Notes: generated by a model from the sequence alone, not told the origin. A DNA stretch of 64,000 nucleotides from Pedobacter borealis DSM 19626 (GCF_000708285.2 NZ_JAUG01000003.1:62001-126000), one strand, 5' to 3'. Counted from the stretch's first letter, positions 37,239-47,303 are shown. Made by a program: numbers and translations.

Positions 37239-37246
37239 GTTTTATG

Positions 37247-37350
37247 TCCGCTGGGATTCGAACAGAAGCGCCGGCCTGGGTTCGATTTGTAAAAGGCTCA
37301 GGGCCGAGTTCGGGGTTTTGCGGGGCTGAACCAATCCCAGCGGGATCACA
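37247..37350. repeat. scrambled fragments of the tRNA-Lys 3' end
   Basis: Three pieces of the upstream tRNA recur here. CCGCTGGGATTCGAA (37248-37262) is an exact inverted copy of its T-arm. CCTGGGTTCGA (37275-37285) and AATCCCAGCGGGAT (37333-37346) are direct copies of the two halves of the T-arm/acceptor, separated by 47 bp of GC-rich DNA. The region encodes nothing recognisable. Confidence 0.75.
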
Positions 37351-37435
37351 TAAAAAATAATCGGAAAGTATATCTCTACTAGGGATAGATTTTCCGATTT
37401 TTACTCCACAGGTTTTGTAACTGATCCGGTAAAAA

Positions 37436-37484
37436 CAAAAAAACCTCTCCAGCAAAAAAATCATTTTTTGCTGGAGAGGTTTTT
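37436..37484. terminator. bidirectional terminator downstream of the S8 protease gene
   Basis: AAACCTCTCCAGCAAAAAA pairs with TTTTTTGCTGGAGAGGTTT over 19 bp with a minimal loop. T-runs lie on both strands (TTTTTGG rightward, TTTTTTTGTTTTT leftward). It is 94 bp past the protease stop codon. Confidence 0.8.
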
Positions 37485-37577
37485 GGCAATACAATAACCT
37501 GTAAAACAATCCTTTTATCAAAATAATAATTCGAACTCAGGTTGATAATAAAATCAGGTGTTTTCTCTTAAATAGTT

Positions 37578-39161
37578 TTACTTATAAGTCGCAGCTAGTT
37601 TTAAAGCGTTATAAGCATTCACAATACCACCCGTTACACAAATTTCTGAGAAAGGTACACTAACTGGCGCTCCGTCTTTTAAAGAAGTTACATTATGGTT
37701 AATTTTTACAACCGATTTTAAAATGATTTCCTTTACCTGAACTGCTGTTAATTTAGGATAATAAGAACGAATTAAAGCTGCCAAACCTACTACCACTGGT
37801 GCTGCCATACTAGTTCCGCTTTCCGGTTTATAAGTGTTTTCGGGAGTTGTTGAATTAATAAGTACCCCTGGGGCAAAAACATCGACACTCGTTTTTCCAA
37901 AATTAGAGAACCCAGCTTTTAAAGTTTCGTCATCTTTAAAAGCAGATGCTCCTACTGTAATATATGAACTTGCAATTTCTCCATTTAAGTATTTTCTCGA
38001 AGGAAAATTACTTTCAACATCTATATCTTTATTTTCATTCCCAGCAGCTTGTACCAATAATACATCTTTATTTACAGCATATTTAATTGCTTCATCTACT
38101 GCTTCTTTATCCCGTGAATATGCTTTACCAAAACTCATGTTAATTACTTTAGCCCCATTATCTGCTGCGTACCTAATAGCGTTTGCAACATCTTTATCAC
38201 GTTCGTCGCCATTTGGTGTATTACGAACTCCCATAATTAACACATTATTCGCCACACCCATAATACCTAAATTATTGCTACGATCGGCACCAATTATACC
38301 CGAAACATGAGATCCATGCGAAGCATCAGGACCTTTTACATCATTATTACCATAAAATCTTTCCTTGCTGTTATTAGGATCATCACCAACAATACTACGA
38401 GGGTTATAATCAACATTGTAGTCATAATTAATTTGATCACCAAAATGCTTCATGTCTTTAGCTAGTCGATCATTATAAAAAGTCTTGAAGTCCGTATCTT
38501 TTAAAACATTTAATAGAACTGCTTTTATTCTACTTTCTCTCTCGCCCTCTGGTTGAAAAGCTTCAATATCATTAGGTGTTGGATTTTCCTTCCCAATTTT
38601 CTTAATTAAAAGATCTAATGCATTTTTGAATCCAGAAATCCCAGCAAAGTTACTTTTTGCTGTGGTCAATTCCTGGGCAAGCTTTGATCGATTCTTCATA
38701 AAATCTTCGTAACTTGCTTTATCCTTTTCGGCTACTGTTTCAGCTGTAAGACCAGCAAATCGAACATTATCACGGCGAACCAAACGAGTTAGCTCTAAGT
38801 TTTCATGGTCAATTGAACCCGTTGCTCCGCCTAAAAAATTCCAACCATGAATATCGTCCTTGTACCCATTCTTATCATCGTCTACTCCATTGCCTTCGAT
38901 TTCCTTTGTATTGGTCCAAATTACTCTTTTAAGGTCTTCATGATTTAAATCAACCCCACCATCTAGTACTGCAACCACTACTGGCTTCGATTTTTTACCT
39001 TTTAGCAGCTCTTTATAAGCTTTTTCTGTACTGATACCAAAAACGGAGTCAGTTTTAAGATCCAAATTTTGCCAATTCGCCTTTTGAGCAAGTGAAAATA
39101 AAGGAAGCACACTAAAACATGATAATGCAATTATTTTTTTTAAAGAATGGTTATTATTCAT
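37578..39161 (-). CDS. secreted S8 (subtilisin) family serine protease
   Basis: A 527-residue exported protease. A signal peptide (residues 1-26, ending FSLAQ) leads almost directly into the catalytic domain: Asp67 in VAVLDGGVD, His282 in SHGSHVSG, oxyanion Asn in AAGNEN, and Ser451 in SGTSMAAP. The triad is complete. About 215 residues separate Asp and His, far more than in subtilisin, and include a charged helical insertion (about 115-245). No long propeptide and no type IX secretion C-terminal domain is visible, so it is probably periplasmic or lipid-free secreted. It is the last gene after susC-susD on the same strand, 178 bp downstream of susD. Confidence 0.9.
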   Translation of the reverse strand: MNNNHSLKKIIALSCFSVLPLFSLAQKANWQNLDLKTDSVFGISTEKAYKELLKGKKSKPVVVAVLDGGVDLNHEDLKRVIWTNTKEIEGNGVDDDKNGYKDDIHGWNFLGGATGSIDHENLELTRLVRRDNVRFAGLTAETVAEKDKASYEDFMKNRSKLAQELTTAKSNFAGISGFKNALDLLIKKIGKENPTPNDIEAFQPEGERESRIKAVLLNVLKDTDFKTFYNDRLAKDMKHFGDQINYDYNVDYNPRSIVGDDPNNSKERFYGNNDVKGPDASHGSHVSGIIGADRSNNLGIMGVANNVLIMGVRNTPNGDERDKDVANAIRYAADNGAKVINMSFGKAYSRDKEAVDEAIKYAVNKDVLLVQAAGNENKDIDVESNFPSRKYLNGEIASSYITVGASAFKDDETLKAGFSNFGKTSVDVFAPGVLINSTTPENTYKPESGTSMAAPVVVGLAALIRSYYPKLTAVQVKEIILKSVVKINHNVTSLKDGAPVSVPFSEICVTGGIVNAYNALKLAATYK

Positions 39162-39339
39162 ACAGTTTTTAATAAATTATTATTGACTAATTTCAAAGAA
39201 TGGCTTTAATGCCGTTTTATTATTAAGTTAATTATTGATTACAGTAATGTTATAAGAGGTTAATAGTCTAAATAGCCCAGTAGTAGAGAATTTAGCTTTT
39301 CGAAGTAAATTTCGTTCTGGATCGATGGTAAAGTTTACA

Positions 39340-40671
39340 TTAATGGTTTAATTGCATGTTAGGATTAAATAATTTGACACGTGTTGGAATTTCAAAAGTA
39401 TAATTAGGGCTTTTCGGGGCTAATGTTACTTCTACAGCTAATGATGTTTGATTAATCCTTTTTACCTCTGGCATTCTGCCTTCCTGGTCCAAACGTTTCA
39501 TATCAAACCAGCGAAGACCGCTATAAGCACCCTCCCTCCTTCGTTCTGCCAATACTTTAACCAAAGCTTCTTCGCCAGTGGTGGCGGTTTGATCAACATA
39601 AGCAGCAGTTTTAATCCTATTTTTACGCAACATGTTCACAATATACATGGCTTCATTAAACTTACCCTCTCTTGCCAACAATTCAGCTTTGGTTAAGTAC
39701 ATTTCCGGGAAGGTAATACCGAAATTATATTCTCCAGGGAACGGAGTCCGTCCCAAACCATTAACGGTTGTTATGGTTGAGAGTTCGTAACGAAGATCAT
39801 TGCTATCAAAATAGCTTTTTAAATCAGTAGAATAGAGCATAAAATTAGGTGAGCCATTAACTGATGCCCGTTGCCAAAGTACTTCAGGACTTAATTCGTA
39901 AACCGGGAAGCCAGTAGGTAAGGTGTATGAATTATAATTTAATAAAGTATGAGGCCCTGTTAAAGCTAAATCGTTATACTTTTTAGCATCTACAAAATCT
40001 GCCATATATAAATAAATTCTTGTCAGTAAGCCGTAGGCTACATATTTTGTTACTCGGTACCTATTTACATTACTGCTGGGTAAAGCTGGAATTGCGGTAG
40101 TTACATTACCTATAATCTCATCCAACGTAGCTTTGAGCGATGACCTGGCTGGCACCTTATCATTCACATCGGTACTAGTTACTAAAGGAAGACCAGGATC
40201 TGTACCTGCAGTTGCAGGATTATAGGCTTTGGCAAATACTGTTAATAACTCGAGATAACAATTGGCTCTAATTACCAATGCTTCACCTGTAATGCTTAAT
40301 TTCTGTGCGTCAGTACCTTTAGTAGCAGTTGGCACACCATTAATAATCGCATTCGCAGAGTAGATACTACGATAAGCTGAGCCCCAAACATCGGGACTGA
40401 GCAGTTCATCAACCGTTAAAATTGGTCGCCAGTAATAGCCATTGGCAGCCGGAGAGGTAGCCGTTACTGTAAATGTATTTAAATTATCGTCTGTAAAATC
40501 GAGCAGGTTTATTGAAAATGTTTTGGTTAGCGAAGGAGAATTCAAAATTGCTTCATAATCTTCAACCTTTTCTGGTAAGATAACCCCTTTAGGTTTTACA
40601 TCTAGAAATTTTTTGCATGAAGAACATGCAAGTACAACAAGAATTAACAGTATGATATGTTTATTTTTCAT
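39340..40671 (-). CDS. SusD/RagB-family outer-membrane nutrient-binding lipoprotein
   Basis: A 443-residue surface lipoprotein. Its signal peptide ends in ACSSCKKFLDVKPKG, with the lipid-accepting Cys at 16 or 19 and the SusD hallmark DVKPKG after it. TPR-like helices (YRSIYSANAIING, LEVIRANCYLELL-like) and the C-terminal family block ERRREGAYSGLRWFDMKRL (about residues 380-398) are present. It binds the nutrient and forms the lid of the partner SusC. It follows susC by 90 bp. The family assignment is secure; ligand unknown, and the neighbouring protease suggests peptides. Confidence 0.93.
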   Translation of the reverse strand: MKNKHIILLILVVLACSSCKKFLDVKPKGVILPEKVEDYEAILNSPSLTKTFSINLLDFTDDNLNTFTVTATSPAANGYYWRPILTVDELLSPDVWGSAYRSIYSANAIINGVPTATKGTDAQKLSITGEALVIRANCYLELLTVFAKAYNPATAGTDPGLPLVTSTDVNDKVPARSSLKATLDEIIGNVTTAIPALPSSNVNRYRVTKYVAYGLLTRIYLYMADFVDAKKYNDLALTGPHTLLNYNSYTLPTGFPVYELSPEVLWQRASVNGSPNFMLYSTDLKSYFDSNDLRYELSTITTVNGLGRTPFPGEYNFGITFPEMYLTKAELLAREGKFNEAMYIVNMLRKNRIKTAAYVDQTATTGEEALVKVLAERRREGAYSGLRWFDMKRLDQEGRMPEVKRINQTSLAVEVTLAPKSPNYTFEIPTRVKLFNPNMQLNH

Positions 40672-40761
40672 CAGTTTATAATTTGAGTTTTAATGGTTAT
40701 GAAGCTATCATGAGTTTCACATTGCATTTGTGAATGTAAACTCATGATGGTTTCATGGTTT

Positions 40762-43700
40762 CTAAAAGTTGGTAGATAAAGTTAAACTGTATAAAGGTTG
40801 AGTTTCCAGTCTGCGAATACCTGAAATCCGATCAATTGCATCTGGATCGATATCGTTTCCGCTAAAAGTATAACGGAATGGATTTTGTGCCTGAAAGCGT
40901 AGTTGGGTATTTCTTAACCCTGCTTTTTCTAAAAATTGAGCTTTAGCACGATAGGTGACCACTATATCTCTGATGCGAATGTAATCGGCCTTGCGCACAA
41001 ACTCTGAAGCATATTGATAGCCAGAAAGTGCACTAGGCTGAAAGTAGCCTGGCGTTGATGGCGAAGCACCCGAATATCCAGGAATACGGGTCTTAGTTTC
41101 ATCACCTGCCGTTTTCCAGAAATTATTGGCACCTTGTAATGGAGTAAGGCTAAAGATTCCAATATTATTAGGATTTGGCTGTTCTACCCTCATTACATGC
41201 CCACCATAATACATCAATAGAAACGAGATATCGAAGGCACCCAAACTAAATTGGTTATTCAAGCCCAATACATATTTTGGTGTCGTTGTACCACGGTAAA
41301 TCAGATCATCTTTGGTTAAGTCGGTTACACCTGCACCCATATTTGTATAGGCCAATACTTTTTGATTACCGAATCTATCTAACACATAAGGCTGTCCGTT
41401 ACTGTTTAAACCTCCATAATTATAGCTGTACAAGGCACCAATTGGAAGCCCTTTAACTGGTAAGCTTGAGCTCACAATCTGCTGTGAAGTAGTAAATTCG
41501 CTAGCTTTAACTTCCAATACTTTATTTTGGTTAAATGAAGCGGTTAATTGGGTTCTCCATTCAAATTTGTGCTGTCTTAGGTTAATGCTGTTCAATAAAA
41601 TCTCTAGCCCTTTGTTCTCAATTGATGCAGTATTTGCATTATACTGGTTAAAACCTGTTGTAGGGTCTGCCCCATACTGTCCAAATATATCTTTGGTTCG
41701 TTTAATGTAGTAGTCTACCGACCCAGAAATCCTGCTTTTTAAAAAGCTATAGTCCAAGCCAAAATTATAGTTCTGTGTGGTTTCCCATTTCAATGATTGA
41801 TTTTCGGGAGTGAGTATATCATTATAAGTTAATGGTGTAGTTAAAGTAGTGTTTAATCTAGATTCGAGGGTTAAAAATGGACCACTGTTACTCAATGGCA
41901 CATTTCCGTTAAAGCCCGTTGCGGCCCTTAATTGTAGTTGGTCTACCCAGGTTTGTTTCTTAATAAACTCTTCTTCTCCCAATCGCCAATTTAAACCAGC
42001 AGACCATAATGGTTTATTTCTATATTTTGGATCTACACCAAACAAGTTTGATTTATCGATTCTGAAACTTCCTGTAGCTACATATTTTGACTTATAGATA
42101 TAAGTTGCCTGACCATAGTAAGAAATAAACCTTCTATCGCTGGCGGTTTCATTAAAATATTCTGTGCTATTAAACTTTGCTCCACTACCATTAGTATTGA
42201 ATGGAAAGGCAGGTCTAACCGTAGTATTTAAAGCGCCCATATTAATCGGTTTTACAATCAATGATTGTCCGTCATAGCCAAAAAATGAGGTTAAGTATCC
42301 TTCACCTACCGTCTTTTTCTGCTCTGCGCCAAGTATTCCCGATAAGCTATGATCTTTACCAAATGTATGACTGAAGTTTAATTGCCCCCGTAAGGTGTAA
42401 TTAGTGATTTTTTGGGTATTTCGTTTTAAAATATCACCTTTAGGCATATTGGTAAAAAGTGCCTTTCCTGTAACGGCATCTTTTAAGGCCATTGAATTGA
42501 TTAAAGTTTTAGTTGTAAATGAATCTTCGGTCTGCAATTGATCAAACCTTACATTCTGATTTTCATAATTCCCTCCCAAATCAAAATTAAGCCAATTGGT
42601 AATCTTGCTATTTAATCTACCCTGAAATTTGATCAAAGAATTTTTTTGTGTGTTCTCATTGCTAGTCAGTTCCTGATAGGGAAAATAAAACTGGTTGTAT
42701 AACCCAGCAGCTTGTAAGGCATTATTTGTTGCAGTAGAAGTATGATAAGTAATATAATCCTTTCTTGGCCCTAAAGATACAGGCAGCGGATTTCCATTAT
42801 CGTCTGCATAACGCTCGTAGGGGAAAATATCCCCATAAATTGGGGTATTGGCCGTGGTGTTATTAATATTAGTGTAAGTTCCCCTAAAATCAAAATTGAA
42901 TCTAGAAGAAAATCGAAAGGTGTTGGCCAAGTTAAGGTTAAACTGTTTATTTTGTGAACCCCTATTTACTGGTGTTTCTCCAATATAGTTCAAGCCCATC
43001 ATATACGTATTGTTCGGACTTCCGCCACTTACATCAAAATTTACATTCTTTACCTGTCTTTGTTGATAGAATAAACGTTGGTACTCATTTAGGTTATCAT
43101 AAGAGCCTAATGCAGCCAATTGCTGATCTACCTGAGCCTGAGTTAATACTGGGTTAACCACACCAGGTCTTGGTCCCTTAAAAAGAATTTCTTGCGCAGG
43201 GTTCATTTTATAGATACCCACATTATACAACACATTGTTAGGCTTAGTGATATAAAAATTATCACGTTGTAATTGCACAAATTCACTTGAAGAAATATAG
43301 TTCATGTAGCTAAAATCTGGCTTATCTTGAAAAGCTAGAGAACTATTGAAGGTAAATACAGGCTTGCCCATCTTACCTCGTCTCGTTTCTACAACAATGA
43401 CCCCATTTGATGCTCTAACCCCATAAATGGAAGCTGCAGCCGCATCACGTAAAACAGTAACAGAAGTAATGTCGTTTGGATTAATTGTTCTCAGGTCTAT
43501 TTCTGTAGGGAAACCATCGAGTACAATTAATGGTTGCTTTACGGCATCAAAAGTAGAAACACCACGGATAGTGAGTTCTCCGGTTTGCCCGTTATAAACC
43601 AAGCCTGGAATCTTTCCTTCTAAGCTCTCCAAAAAATTCCCTGTTATTGCTGTTCGCTGCTGATATTGTTCTTCATTCATATTAGATGCCGCTCCGGTTA

Positions 43701-44445
43701 TTTGATCCTTTTTGATCTTTTGATAACCTGTATTAATAGAAACATTAACCTCATCCAATTTACTCGTGCTTCGCACCATCCTTATTGACCCTAAATTAGG
43801 TTTGGCTTTAACTTCCATCAACTCATAACCGAGATAAGAAATCACTAATATTGCATTTTCATCAACTTTAGAGAAATTGAATTCTCCTTTATCATTTGTA
43901 ATCACAAGGTGTGAAGTTCCTTTAATTTTAACAGAAGCTCCCGCAAGTGCTTCTCCATTTTCACCTAATACCTTTCCACTGATATCGATCTCAAGAAATC
44001 GCTCTACAAGCCGTTCAAAAAAAGATTTTTCTTTTTGTTCAATATATATGGTTTTGTTGTTTAACGTATATTTCAGCTCTGTTCCATTAATAATTTGATT
44101 AATTACATGACTAACTGGTGTATTATTAAACGCTACATCTATTTTTTTTGAGATATCTAGCTTTTTGCTCCACAGCAAAACATCATATCCGGTTTGCTTA
44201 CGGATTTCATAAAACACTTTTGCAATGGTGATGTTCTTCTCTTTAAGCGTTAAATTTTGCCCGAAAGTTGAAGCACTAACCTGCGCAAGTGTAATGATTA
44301 ATAAGAATGTAGTTAGTTTAGCCCTCATTATCCATTTTCGTTTATCAATCTCATTCATCCGCTGAAAAAGCGAATCCTTATTCAATAGTATTTTAACCAT
44401 GTAGCCACAAGGCTTACATAAAAAATTAGTATAATTTTTATACAT
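40762..44445 (-). CDS. SusC/RagA TonB-dependent transporter with STN signalling domain
   Basis: A 1227-residue outer-membrane protein. An unusually long N-terminus with a membrane-type signal (about 38-62, LTTFLLIITLAQVSASTFGQ) is followed by an STN domain (about 70-130, IAKVFYEIRKQTGYDVLLW). That domain lets the transporter talk to a FecR anti-sigma. A carboxypeptidase-like beta-sandwich (about 155-215), the plug (about 250-370, with LIVLDGFPTEIDLRTINPNDI and VIVVETRRG) and a 22-strand barrel to the C-terminal F complete it. It would import a nutrient using TonB energy. The FecR and ECF sigma genes lie directly upstream, matching the STN domain. Confidence 0.94.
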   Translation of the reverse strand: MYKNYTNFLCKPCGYMVKILLNKDSLFQRMNEIDKRKWIMRAKLTTFLLIITLAQVSASTFGQNLTLKEKNITIAKVFYEIRKQTGYDVLLWSKKLDISKKIDVAFNNTPVSHVINQIINGTELKYTLNNKTIYIEQKEKSFFERLVERFLEIDISGKVLGENGEALAGASVKIKGTSHLVITNDKGEFNFSKVDENAILVISYLGYELMEVKAKPNLGSIRMVRSTSKLDEVNVSINTGYQKIKKDQITGAASNMNEEQYQQRTAITGNFLESLEGKIPGLVYNGQTGELTIRGVSTFDAVKQPLIVLDGFPTEIDLRTINPNDITSVTVLRDAAAASIYGVRASNGVIVVETRRGKMGKPVFTFNSSLAFQDKPDFSYMNYISSSEFVQLQRDNFYITKPNNVLYNVGIYKMNPAQEILFKGPRPGVVNPVLTQAQVDQQLAALGSYDNLNEYQRLFYQQRQVKNVNFDVSGGSPNNTYMMGLNYIGETPVNRGSQNKQFNLNLANTFRFSSRFNFDFRGTYTNINNTTANTPIYGDIFPYERYADDNGNPLPVSLGPRKDYITYHTSTATNNALQAAGLYNQFYFPYQELTSNENTQKNSLIKFQGRLNSKITNWLNFDLGGNYENQNVRFDQLQTEDSFTTKTLINSMALKDAVTGKALFTNMPKGDILKRNTQKITNYTLRGQLNFSHTFGKDHSLSGILGAEQKKTVGEGYLTSFFGYDGQSLIVKPINMGALNTTVRPAFPFNTNGSGAKFNSTEYFNETASDRRFISYYGQATYIYKSKYVATGSFRIDKSNLFGVDPKYRNKPLWSAGLNWRLGEEEFIKKQTWVDQLQLRAATGFNGNVPLSNSGPFLTLESRLNTTLTTPLTYNDILTPENQSLKWETTQNYNFGLDYSFLKSRISGSVDYYIKRTKDIFGQYGADPTTGFNQYNANTASIENKGLEILLNSINLRQHKFEWRTQLTASFNQNKVLEVKASEFTTSQQIVSSSLPVKGLPIGALYSYNYGGLNSNGQPYVLDRFGNQKVLAYTNMGAGVTDLTKDDLIYRGTTTPKYVLGLNNQFSLGAFDISFLLMYYGGHVMRVEQPNPNNIGIFSLTPLQGANNFWKTAGDETKTRIPGYSGASPSTPGYFQPSALSGYQYASEFVRKADYIRIRDIVVTYRAKAQFLEKAGLRNTQLRFQAQNPFRYTFSGNDIDPDAIDRISGIRRLETQPLYSLTLSTNF

Positions 44446-44735
44446 TTGACATTAGTCTGTTATGGCGTTGTGTCGATTTTTAGAAGGATTGAGCACTTCA
44501 CCAGGTTTAAGAAATTTGTTTAATCAATATTTCTGAATGCAGATAGAAAGGGCTTCGACCACGAATCGAGGCTCTTTTTTGCATCAAATTACTATACCCT
44601 TCAAGGTCCTTGTTTCTGATTTTTCATGTATTTTGGTTGTTTAGGTTTATCAATGGATTTTGCCTTTGTTTATAAGGTTCAAACCGTTAGTTGTTAATCA
44701 CTTTGAAAGGTTTTGTTAAACTGTTGATTAGTGAG
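44446..44735. other. spacer between fecR-like gene and susC
   Basis: About 290 bp without a gene. It should hold the ECF-sigma-dependent promoter of susC-susD on the minus strand, but I cannot point to specific -35/-10 sequences. An imperfect hairpin (GGGCTTCGA/TCGAGGCTC followed by TTTTTT on the plus strand, near 44550-44580) is present. Confidence 0.3.
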
Positions 44736-45881
44736 TTATTTCTTTAAGCTAATCGTAACCACATCTTTATCAATTTTAAATGTTGCAAGGCCACTACGTT
44801 CTAATACATTAACAAGGCTTGATATTGTTTCATACTTGCTAATTGTACCAGAAATGATTTCGCTTTTTAATTTAGGATCTTCATATATTACTTTTACGTT
44901 ATACCATCTCGCAACACGTTTCATGATACTTTCTAGATTCTCTTTGTTGAACATAAAAAATCCTTCCTTCCAATCCACAAAAAACTGAGCTTCTACATCG
45001 ACTATTTCCATTTTAGTTGCAGAATTAATTGCTTGTTGGTTTGGCTTTAAAACTTTAATTATCTTATTTTTTCCAGTAATTTTTACCGAACCCTCCAGTA
45101 GAGTTGTACGTGTAAGGATTTCGCCAGCATAACTATTAATATTAAACTGTGTTCCTAAGACTTCAACTTCTTGGCGCTCTGTTTTTACAATAAATGGATG
45201 TAATTTATCTTTGTTTACATTAAAATAGCCTTCACCAGAAAGTTCCACCATTCGTTTTTTCTTTTTTGTAAAAGAAGTTGGATACTTTAAGCTAGATGCT
45301 GAATTTAGATACACCACAGTTCCATCGGGTAACCTCACCTGAGTTTGTTCTCCATTTGAGGTTTGTAGGGTATTAAATCCACTGCTAGGCGCACTTTCGC
45401 GATCATTAATGGTGTATATAATTTGTCCATCCGCAGTTTTAGAAATACTTATCCCTGGTTCACTTGCAAGCACACCTGTTTTGTTGTCTGAGATGTAGAT
45501 TTTTTTTCCATTGGCCAAAGTCAAGATTGCGCCATTTTTACCTGGGCCTCTATCTGCAATTTGTTCGATCCCATTAAAATGGGCTATATTTCTAAAATAC
45601 CCTATTCCAGCACCAAATATCACCATTATAATAGCCGCGGCAGCAATTCGAGGCCATAATGAAACTCGTTTTGTTGGTTTGATTTTTAACAATATCGCTT
45701 CAAACATGCTTTTGTTTAAGCTGTTTAAATCTTTAGCAAATTGCTCGGGGATAAAAATCTCTTTATCCTGATCAGCATTATACCATGCTGCAAATTCCTT
45801 TGTTTCTTCTGATGTAATTGATCCATCCTTCCATTTGGAAGCCAAGTGTTTAAAGCGATCTGGCGTATTTAACTTCTCCAT
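44736..45881 (-). CDS. FecR-family anti-sigma factor
   Basis: A 381-residue single-pass inner-membrane regulator. The cytoplasmic N-terminus (residues 1-73, sigma-binding) is followed by one membrane helix (about 73-95, WPRIAAAAIIMVIFGAGIGYF). The periplasmic FecR domain (about 135-260, QVRLPDGTVVYLNSASSLKYP and LSGEGYFNV) and a C-terminal STN-interacting DUF4974 domain (about 310-380) follow. It holds the sigma factor inactive until the SusC STN domain signals substrate. It lies 66 bp downstream of the sigma gene and 290 bp upstream of susC. Secure. Confidence 0.94.
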   Translation of the reverse strand: MEKLNTPDRFKHLASKWKDGSITSEETKEFAAWYNADQDKEIFIPEQFAKDLNSLNKSMFEAILLKIKPTKRVSLWPRIAAAAIIMVIFGAGIGYFRNIAHFNGIEQIADRGPGKNGAILTLANGKKIYISDNKTGVLASEPGISISKTADGQIIYTINDRESAPSSGFNTLQTSNGEQTQVRLPDGTVVYLNSASSLKYPTSFTKKKKRMVELSGEGYFNVNKDKLHPFIVKTERQEVEVLGTQFNINSYAGEILTRTTLLEGSVKITGKNKIIKVLKPNQQAINSATKMEIVDVEAQFFVDWKEGFFMFNKENLESIMKRVARWYNVKVIYEDPKLKSEIISGTISKYETISSLVNVLERSGLATFKIDKDVVTISLKK

Positions 45882-45947
45882 ATATAAAGATTTCTATATA
45901 TAAGTCAGCTAAAAACAAGTTATCCCTTGCTTGTAAAAGGAAATAAA

Positions 45948-46508
45948 TTAAAGAAGTGTTAATAGGAAGGTATTTAGACCTGTTTTGAGCGATTTTATTG
46001 CTTTTGTTAAATGGCCTTCAACCGTTTTCTCAGAGATCCCGAGTTTTTCGGCAATTTGCTTTTGGGAATGTCCACCGTCTCTACTCAAAACAAATACAAG
46101 TCGGCACTTTTCTGGCAATTCCGCAACGAGTTCGGCAAGTCTATCTTTCAATTCCATAAACGCTAACCATTGTTGAGTAGAATCGTCAATATCAGAAATA
46201 CGAAGATTATCTAAATAAATTTGATGGTTATTTTTTTTGTCCAACACATTAATTACCCGATATTTTACAGAAACCGCAAGGTAACTGCTTAGTGCTCCCC
46301 TAATCTCCAATTGTGTTCTGCGGTTCCAAAGGCTGATAAATATATTTTGTACAATTTCTCGGGCTTCCTCAAGATCGCCGATTTTATTTGCAGCAACAGT
46401 AAAGAGCTTCTTCCAGTATCGGTTGTAAATTTCAGTAAAAGCAAGTTCATCGCCAGTTTTTAACAAGCTGATTAATTCTGGCTCTGAAAGTTTACTATGT
46501 CTATTCAT
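45948..46508 (-). CDS. ECF RNA polymerase sigma-70 factor
   Basis: A 186-residue ECF sigma factor of the Bacteroidota FecI-like type. Region 2 spans residues about 25-90 (AFTEIYNRYWKKLFTVAANKIG ... IVQNIFISLWNRR). Region 4 with its helix-turn-helix is at about 125-175 (LPEKCRLVFVLSRDGGHSQKQIAEKLGISEKTVEGHL). It directs RNA polymerase to the susC-susD promoter once released by the FecR protein next door. Same strand and order as classic sigma/anti-sigma/SusCD loci. Secure. Confidence 0.95.
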   Translation of the reverse strand: MNRHSKLSEPELISLLKTGDELAFTEIYNRYWKKLFTVAANKIGDLEEAREIVQNIFISLWNRRTQLEIRGALSSYLAVSVKYRVINVLDKKNNHQIYLDNLRISDIDDSTQQWLAFMELKDRLAELVAELPEKCRLVFVLSRDGGHSQKQIAEKLGISEKTVEGHLTKAIKSLKTGLNTFLLTLL

Positions 46509-46607
46509 ACGTTAAAATCCTGTCTCAGGATAATAGTAGACTGATCAAATCTAAAGAAATTATCTCGTTATCCTATAGTTATGAGGCTCAAAAGCTTCTT
46601 TCCTGTA

Positions 46608-47303
46608 CTAATCGATCAATTTATAACCTTGTCCCCTGATATTCAATATTTCTACATGAGTATCTTTAACAAAGTATTTGCGCAACCTGCTAATGTATAC
46701 ATCCATACTTCGGGCATTAAATATATTATCGTCGCCCCAAAGCTTTAATAATGCAATATTTCTATCTAGTATGCTATTTTTATGTTGTAACAACAGCGCC
46801 AATAAATCAGCTTCCCGTTGAGATAATGCAATTGTTGAATTTTCAAACATCAACTCCAACTTTTTGTGGTTAAACTCATAAGGTCCTATCTTATTTGACA
46901 CTTCCTGTACTGGAGAGTTGGTTATTATGCCTGGAATTTTTCTGCGCATCATGCTTTTTAACCTAAGTATTAGCTCTTCCATGCTAAATGGCTTTTTCAT
47001 GTAGTCATCTGCCCCAGCCTCAAATCCCTTTAATACATCTTCTGTTTGAGACTTTGCCGTTAGAAAGATAGCAGGAATAAATTCATCTACTTTGCGAATA
47101 TCTTGAAGCAGGGAGATACCATCCTTTCGGGGCATCATAATATCAATGATACAAATGTCTGGCTTTAGCTGATTGAACATGCTCCAACCCTCAACACCAT
47201 TCTTAGCAATCTTGATTTCAAAGCCTCTTTTACCAAGTGTTTCAGCAATAATCATTGCCAGAACATCTTCATCCTCAACCAATAGTACTTTAATTTTATC
47301 CAT
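46608..47303 (-). CDS. OmpR-family response regulator
   Basis: A 231-residue DNA-binding response regulator. The N-terminal receiver (residues 1-120) has acidic pocket VEDEDVL, phospho-acceptor Asp in CIIDIMMPRKDG (about Asp54), and the switch Thr and Lys (FLTAK, MKKPF). The C-terminal winged helix (about 135-231) includes LSQREADLLALLL and MDVYISRLRKYF. Its start overlaps the kinase stop by 8 bp, so the two are translationally coupled. It lies just upstream of the sigma gene (100 bp). Control of this locus is an inference. Confidence 0.94.
   Translation of the reverse strand: MDKIKVLLVEDEDVLAMIIAETLGKRGFEIKIAKNGVEGWSMFNQLKPDICIIDIMMPRKDGISLLQDIRKVDEFIPAIFLTAKSQTEDVLKGFEAGADDYMKKPFSMEELILRLKSMMRRKIPGIITNSPVQEVSNKIGPYEFNHKKLELMFENSTIALSQREADLLALLLQHKNSILDRNIALLKLWGDDNIFNARSMDVYISRLRKYFVKDTHVEILNIRGQGYKLID

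Noticed and set aside
37216-37521. 101-codon minus-strand reading frame after tRNA-Lys
   Set aside because: It is made of two terminator hairpins and the scrambled tRNA fragments; no protein features.
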